DNA from: an uncultured archaeon
GTDB taxonomy: Archaea; Thermoproteota; CALKCG01; B24
Direction of reading: 5' to 3'
DNA: 8,493 bases
Assembly (NCBI GenBank): GCA_938082915.1
Contig: CALKCG010000062.1
Coordinates: 1 to 8,493 of the forward strand
Under the pieces are notes generated by a model that was not told the DNA's origin, did no database searches, and worked only from the letters and a program-made list of their open reading frames with translations. Of this stretch, positions 5,759 through 8,493 are shown in pieces (positions within the stretch are counted from its first letter, which is position 1; every line of letters starts with the position of its first letter). Position numbers and translations under genes: made by a program.

Positions 5759-6853
5759 TTAAGCATTCTCAAAAACTTTTGGTATAAGCCCCAGCGTTAA
5801 ACAGTGGTCTGCTATTGCAAATGCTAAGCAGGCTTCAACAACTGGCACTGCCCGCGGAACTACGCAGGGGTCGTGTCTACCCTTAATCTCAATAAAGGTA
5901 TTCTCTTTCTTAAACAGGTCTATCGTCTTCTGCCTCTTGGCTATTGAAGGGGTTGGTTTGAAGTATGCTCTAACGACTATAGGCATACCGTTGGATAATC
6001 CTCCTAAAACGCCGCCTGAATTATTGGTCAGAGTCTCCACCTTATCATCCCTATAAACGTATTGGTCGTTAAACTCAGAGCCCATCATAGACGCTGCTTT
6101 AACACCAGCCCCGAATTCTACGGCTTTAACTGCGGGGATATTGAACAGTAGATGGGCAATATCTCCATCGATGCTACCAAATAGTGGGTCTCCTAAACCG
6201 GCTGGAACATTAAACGCTAAACCTTCAACAACACCTCCAACGCTGTCGGATTTAGCAGCGGCTTCCAGTACGACTCGTTCCATTTCCTCGGATACATTCG
6301 GATCTACGCATCTGACACGGCTACTATAGACCTTGGTTCTAAGCTCTTCTAAGCTTACTTCCCTTTCAAGCTTAACACGTCCTATTTGAACAGTATGCGC
6401 ATATACTTCAATACCTATCTTTGAAATCAGTTTTTTAGCTATAGCCCCAGCCATGACATATGCTACGGTTATACGTCCTGAGAATATTCCTCCACCTCTA
6501 TAGTCGTTGAAACCACCGTATCTGACAAAAGCCGGATAATCGGCATGACCGGGTCTAGGTTTAAATCTGAATTCCTCGTAGATTGTTGAATCTACATCCA
6601 GATTCCTCACAACCATGCATATTGGTGCACCAGTCGTACGCCCACGGAAAACCCCGGATTTAAACTCAACCCTATCTGCTTCCACCCTGAAGGTGGATAG
6701 TTCACCGCTAGGCCTCCTCTTATCAACCTCCTTCTGAATATCTTCAGGGCTTAGAGTTAATCCAGCTGGACAACCATCTAGGATAACCCCTACAACCTCA
6801 CCATGGCTTTCACCGAAAACGGTCATCACAAGGCTGCGGCCCATGGAATTCAA
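5759..6853 (-). CDS. aroC: Chorismate synthase
   Basis: A 364-residue chorismate synthase, the last step of the shikimate pathway: it eliminates phosphate from 5-enolpyruvylshikimate 3-phosphate and needs reduced FMN. Signatures numbered from the TTG start are FGESHG (13-18), [20 protein letters not shown] (100-107), [12 protein letters not shown] (about 116-127), [42 protein letters not shown] and the C-terminal [16 protein letters not shown]. Length is normal. The position after SGR is [10 protein letters not shown] rather than the common bacterial ETA form. I chose TTG at 6853, giving a typical MNSMGRS start, with GGTG five bases upstream. ATG at 6865 or GTG at 6877 would add unconserved residues. 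It is the first gene of the five-gene leftward run and faces the MEMO gene across a 100-base divergent region. FMN dependence is shared in a loose sense with the prenyl-FMN decarboxylase downstream. Confidence 0.95.
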   Translation of the reverse strand: MNSMGRSLVMTVFGESHGEVVGVILDGCPAGLTLSPEDIQKEVDKRRPSGELSTFRVEADRVEFKSGVFRGRTTGAPICMVVRNLDVDSTIYEEFRFKPRPGHADYPAFVRYGGFNDYRGGGIFSGRITVAYVMAGAIAKKLISKIGIEVYAHTVQIGRVKLEREVSLEELRTKVYSSRVRCVDPNVSEEMERVVLEAAAKSDSVGGVVEGLAFNVPAGLGDPLFGSIDGDIAHLLFNIPAVKAVEFGAGVKAASMMGSEFNDQYVYRDDKVETLTNNSGGVLGGLSNGMPIVVRAYFKPTPSIAKRQKTIDLFKKENTFIEIKGRHDPCVVPRAVPVVEACLAFAIADHCLTLGLIPKVFENA

Positions 6854-6886
6854 ACAGTACACCATTATTCTTACCACAATGAGAAG

Positions 6887-6895
6887 TATTTAGAG
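6887..6895 (+). repeat. Direct repeat copy 1, TATTTAGAG
   Basis: An exact 9-base match to 6942-6950, 55 bases apart, flanking the central inverted repeat of the divergent region. It could be a paired binding site or a chance match in AT-rich sequence. Confidence 0.4.
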
Positions 6896-6912
6896 TCTTC
6901 TAAGGAGAAGAC
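6895..6912. promoter_or_regulatory. Perfect inverted repeat at the centre of the divergent region (candidate operator)
   Basis: GTCTTCT-AAGG-AGAAGAC: two perfect 7-base arms around a 4-base centre. It lies 42 bases from the aroC TTG (6853) and 42 bases from the candidate MEMO GTG (6954), so it is in the exact middle of the shared promoter region. Its size suits a dimeric helix-turn-helix regulator. It could also form a small hairpin in a leader RNA. The symmetry is directly seen; the function is inferred. Confidence 0.5.
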
Positions 6913-6941
6913 AAATATTCTAGTCTATTTCTACATACTAA

Positions 6942-6950
6942 TATTTAGAG
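6942..6950 (+). repeat. Direct repeat copy 2, TATTTAGAG
   Basis: The second exact copy of the 9-base sequence at 6887-6895. It sits immediately before the GTGGTG that may start the MEMO gene, so it overlaps the expected transcription or translation start region. Confidence 0.4.
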
Positions 6951-6953
6951 GTG

Positions 6954-7017
6954 GTGAACCTTTAAGGTCAGATATCCCGCTCAAGCTGGGGCATTTTACA
7001 GTGGAAGCAGAGATGGA
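6954..7017 (+). other. MEMO N-terminal coding segment lying before the first in-frame start codon
   Basis: In the MEMO frame, bases 6964-7017 encode KVRYPAQAGAFYSGSRDG, which is the conserved first strand and helix of MEMO proteins and continues directly into the coding region at 7018. No ATG, GTG or TTG exists in this frame between the TGA at 6955-6957 and 7018; the codons run ACC, TTT, AAG, GTC, AGA and so on. A GTG at 6954 (or 6951) in the preceding frame reads GTG AAC CTT TAA. Skipping one T at CTT-TAA joins it to AAG GTC AGA and gives a normal family N-terminus. The segment is therefore real coding sequence, but how it is entered is unresolved: a one-base sequencing error, a recent frameshift mutation, or +1 recoding. 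Confidence 0.7.
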
Positions 7018-7815
7018 TTGATTAGGCAAATAGAAGAGTGTTTTAAACATAGGCTGGGACCCGGATACTTACCCAAGGTTAAACCCGCTGGTGAAGGTGC
7101 TAGAAAAATACGTGGCTTAGTATCACCTCACGCAGGTTACATGTACTCTGGGTCTGTGGCGGCACACGGTTATTGTAAACTGGCTGAAGACGGTACCCCC
7201 AGAGTATTCGTAATACTAGGTCCAAATCACACGGGATTGGGAAGTGGAATTTCCATATATCCCTTTGAAGGGGTTTGGAGGACACCGCTTGGAAACGTCG
7301 AAGTGGATTCTCAGATATGTAAGAGGATAGTTGAAGTTTCAGATTTAGTGGATATCGATGAGAGAGCTCATATTTATGAGCATTCCATAGAAGTTCAAGT
7401 TCCATTCCTCCAATACCTCTACGGGTCTCCTAAAATAGTACCGATATGTATGCTTATGCAGGATTTAGAGACTTCTAGGGAGCTTGGAGAAGTTTTAGCC
7501 ACTGTTCTAAGAGATGTAGATGCCGTTATGATAGCTTCTACAGATTTGAATCACTATGAGCCTCACGACAGAACCCTTAGGAAGGATAAGCTCGTCTTAG
7601 ATGCCATCCTCAGAATGGATGAGGAGGCTTTATTTAAAGCCGTAGATGAAGGTGTTAGTATGTGTGGTCCTGGACCCGTAGCCACGATAATCGTAGCATT
7701 AAAGACACTCGGAAGCTTCAAGGCGACACTTCTAAACCATAAGACGAGTGGAGATGTAACTGGAGATTACTCCGCCGTTGTAGGTTACGCCTCCATAGTC
7801 TTCGAGCGTGTGTAA
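7018..7815 (+). CDS. MEMO1-family protein (AmmeMemoRadiSam system protein B type)
   Basis: A MEMO family protein, related in fold to the LigB class of extradiol dioxygenases; its biochemical role in archaea is not settled. Numbered from the TTG at 7018 (265 residues), the metal-site residues known from human MEMO1 are present: H38 in SPHAGY, H71 in GPNHTG, D176 and H179 in STDLNHY, and C216 in MCGPGP. The family signature EHSIEVQVPFLQ is at 121-132, and GDVTGDYSAVVGYAS is near the end. The TTG at 7018 is only the first conventional in-frame start; family homology continues about 18 residues upstream, so this start is probably not the true one. The mevalonate kinase ATG follows the stop after one base. 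MEMO genes are often linked to mevalonate kinase in archaea (from memory), which suggests a role tied to isoprenoid synthesis, but that is inference. Confidence 0.88.
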   Translation: MIRQIEECFKHRLGPGYLPKVKPAGEGARKIRGLVSPHAGYMYSGSVAAHGYCKLAEDGTPRVFVILGPNHTGLGSGISIYPFEGVWRTPLGNVEVDSQICKRIVEVSDLVDIDERAHIYEHSIEVQVPFLQYLYGSPKIVPICMLMQDLETSRELGEVLATVLRDVDAVMIASTDLNHYEPHDRTLRKDKLVLDAILRMDEEALFKAVDEGVSMCGPGPVATIIVALKTLGSFKATLLNHKTSGDVTGDYSAVVGYASIVFERV

Positions 7816-7816
7816 A

Positions 7817-8493
7817 ATGGGGGCTTTCCGTAAGGCTTCAGCGCCGGGCAAAGCCATACTTTTCGGGGAGCATTTCGTAGTGTACGGTGAGCCAGCCATA
7901 GCCGTAGCTTTGGACATCAGAGTTAGAGTAACCGCATACAAATCTCAACATACGTTTATCGAAGGCTTTAGAACAGCTTTAGTTGATAAAGCCTTAAATG
8001 TCGCTTTGAAAACCGTAAACTCGGAAGATAGGAATGTACATGTGAAGATAGAGTCCGACCTGCCAGTATCAGTCGGTTTAGGTTCTTCAGCAGCCACAGC
8101 TTCAGCTATCATAGTTGCGGTAACCAGTTTATTCGGAGTTAAACTATCCAAAGACGAGCTTTTCAACATGACTCTAGAATGTGAGAAAACCGTTCACGTA
8201 AACCCTTCAGGTATAGATCCTGCTGTAACTGTCAATGGCGGAGCCATACTCTACCAGCGCGGAGTGGGAATTAAACCAGTAAAACTGGGGGAAGACTTTA
8301 TGCTCGTCGTGGGGAATACTGGGGAGAGAAGGTCTACGGGGGCTATGGTTGAAAAAGTTAGAGTCTTCGCTGAGAGAAGGAGAGACGTCATGGATGGTCT
8401 CAGAAAGGCGTATTCGTCAACGGTTTTAAGAGCTTTAGAAGCGCTTGAAAAAGGGGATCTTGAAGAATTAGGTTTGCTCATGAATATAAACCA
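7817..8493 (+). CDS. mvk: Mevalonate kinase, N-terminal part (runs off right edge)
   Basis: A GHMP-family kinase that phosphorylates mevalonate to mevalonate 5-phosphate with ATP, the substrate of the dehydratase encoded on the other strand. The frame is open from ATG at 7817 to the window end (225 whole codons). Visible motifs: SAPGKAILFGEHFVVYGEPA (8-27), with K12 of the substrate site; PVSVGLGSSAATAS (83-96), the glycine-rich ATP loop; and ECEKTVHVNPSGIDPAV (121-137), with D134 the likely catalytic base. GNTGERRSTGAMV (167-179) and the terminal LLMNIN are also typical, the latter normally followed by His-x-Leu-Leu. The missing part is the C-terminal GHMP domain. The start has no strong ribosome site and lies one base after the MEMO stop, so coupled translation is likely. 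Isopentenyl phosphate kinase may follow beyond the edge, but it cannot be seen. Confidence 0.93.
   Translation, partial: MGAFRKASAPGKAILFGEHFVVYGEPAIAVALDIRVRVTAYKSQHTFIEGFRTALVDKALNVALKTVNSEDRNVHVKIESDLPVSVGLGSSAATASAIIVAVTSLFGVKLSKDELFNMTLECEKTVHVNPSGIDPAVTVNGGAILYQRGVGIKPVKLGEDFMLVVGNTGERRSTGAMVEKVRVFAERRRDVMDGLRKAYSSTVLRALEALEKGDLEELGLLMNIN

Larger units (their letters stand above)
6854..6953. promoter_or_regulatory. Divergent promoter region between aroC and the MEMO gene
   Basis: About 100 AT-rich bases must hold the promoters of both the leftward aroC run and the rightward MEMO-mevalonate kinase pair. TATA-like candidates are weak: CTCTAAATA on the minus strand (6895-6887) for aroC, and AAATATT on the plus strand (6913-6919) for MEMO. 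The placement would suit short-leader or leaderless transcripts. Promoter function is inferred from gene orientation; the individual boxes are guesses. Confidence 0.5.

Noticed and set aside
6803..7021. Plus-strand frame of 72 codons spanning the aroC-MEMO intergenic region
   Set aside because: Its first part is antisense to aroC and its last part is MEMO sequence in the wrong frame; it would also remove any room for promoters.
7732..8481. Three minus-strand open frames opposite mevalonate kinase
   Set aside because: The plus strand carries a continuous, motif-rich GHMP kinase; the minus frames are shadows.

Overview
The window looks like archaeal chromosome, probably from the Thermoproteota/TACK side, though the lineage is a guess. 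The main evidence is the isoprenoid chemistry. A two-subunit phosphomevalonate dehydratase (aconitase-X large subunit plus DUF126 small subunit) sits beside a UbiD-family decarboxylase, and a GHMP-type mevalonate kinase lies close by next to a MEMO-family gene. This is the gene set of the modified archaeal mevalonate route (mevalonate, mevalonate 5-phosphate, anhydromevalonate phosphate, isopentenyl phosphate). An archaeal-type tyrosine-recombinase remnant, dense overlapping genes, frequent TTG/GTG starts and AGA/AGG arginine codons agree with this.

Layout. (1) Bases 1-278, + strand: the C-terminal end of the dihydroorotate dehydrogenase electron-transfer subunit PyrK. (2) About 279-1183: a degraded patch with a frameshifted tyrosine-recombinase remnant on the - strand (287-787), abutting on the + strand the C-terminal remnant of a neutral-ceramidase-like protein (799-1149). 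A 14-bp palindrome lies at the junction. (3) 1184-1786, + strand: a TudS-related (DUF523-like) putative iron-sulfur desulfidase. (4) 6853 down to 1778, - strand: a tight five-gene run of aroC (chorismate synthase), pheA (chorismate mutase-prephenate dehydratase-ACT), a UbiD-family anhydromevalonate phosphate decarboxylase, and the large and small subunits of phosphomevalonate dehydratase. (5) 6854-6953: a divergent intergenic region with a perfect 7-bp inverted repeat at its centre. (6) 6954-8493, + strand: a MEMO-family gene followed one base later by mevalonate kinase, which runs off the right edge.

How the genes work together. Mevalonate kinase makes mevalonate 5-phosphate. The dehydratase pair removes water to give trans-anhydromevalonate 5-phosphate, and the prenyl-FMN-dependent UbiD homologue decarboxylates it to isopentenyl phosphate. 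Isopentenyl phosphate kinase, the remaining step to IPP, is not in the window and may lie beyond the right edge. The other two genes of the leftward run make chorismate and take it to phenylpyruvate, so phenylalanine and isoprenoid synthesis appear to share one transcript.

The oddest point is the MEMO gene. Its conserved N-terminus is clearly encoded upstream of the first usable in-frame start codon and can be reached from a GTG only through a one-base shift at a CTT-TAA site. This is either a sequencing indel or a possible +1 recoding site.
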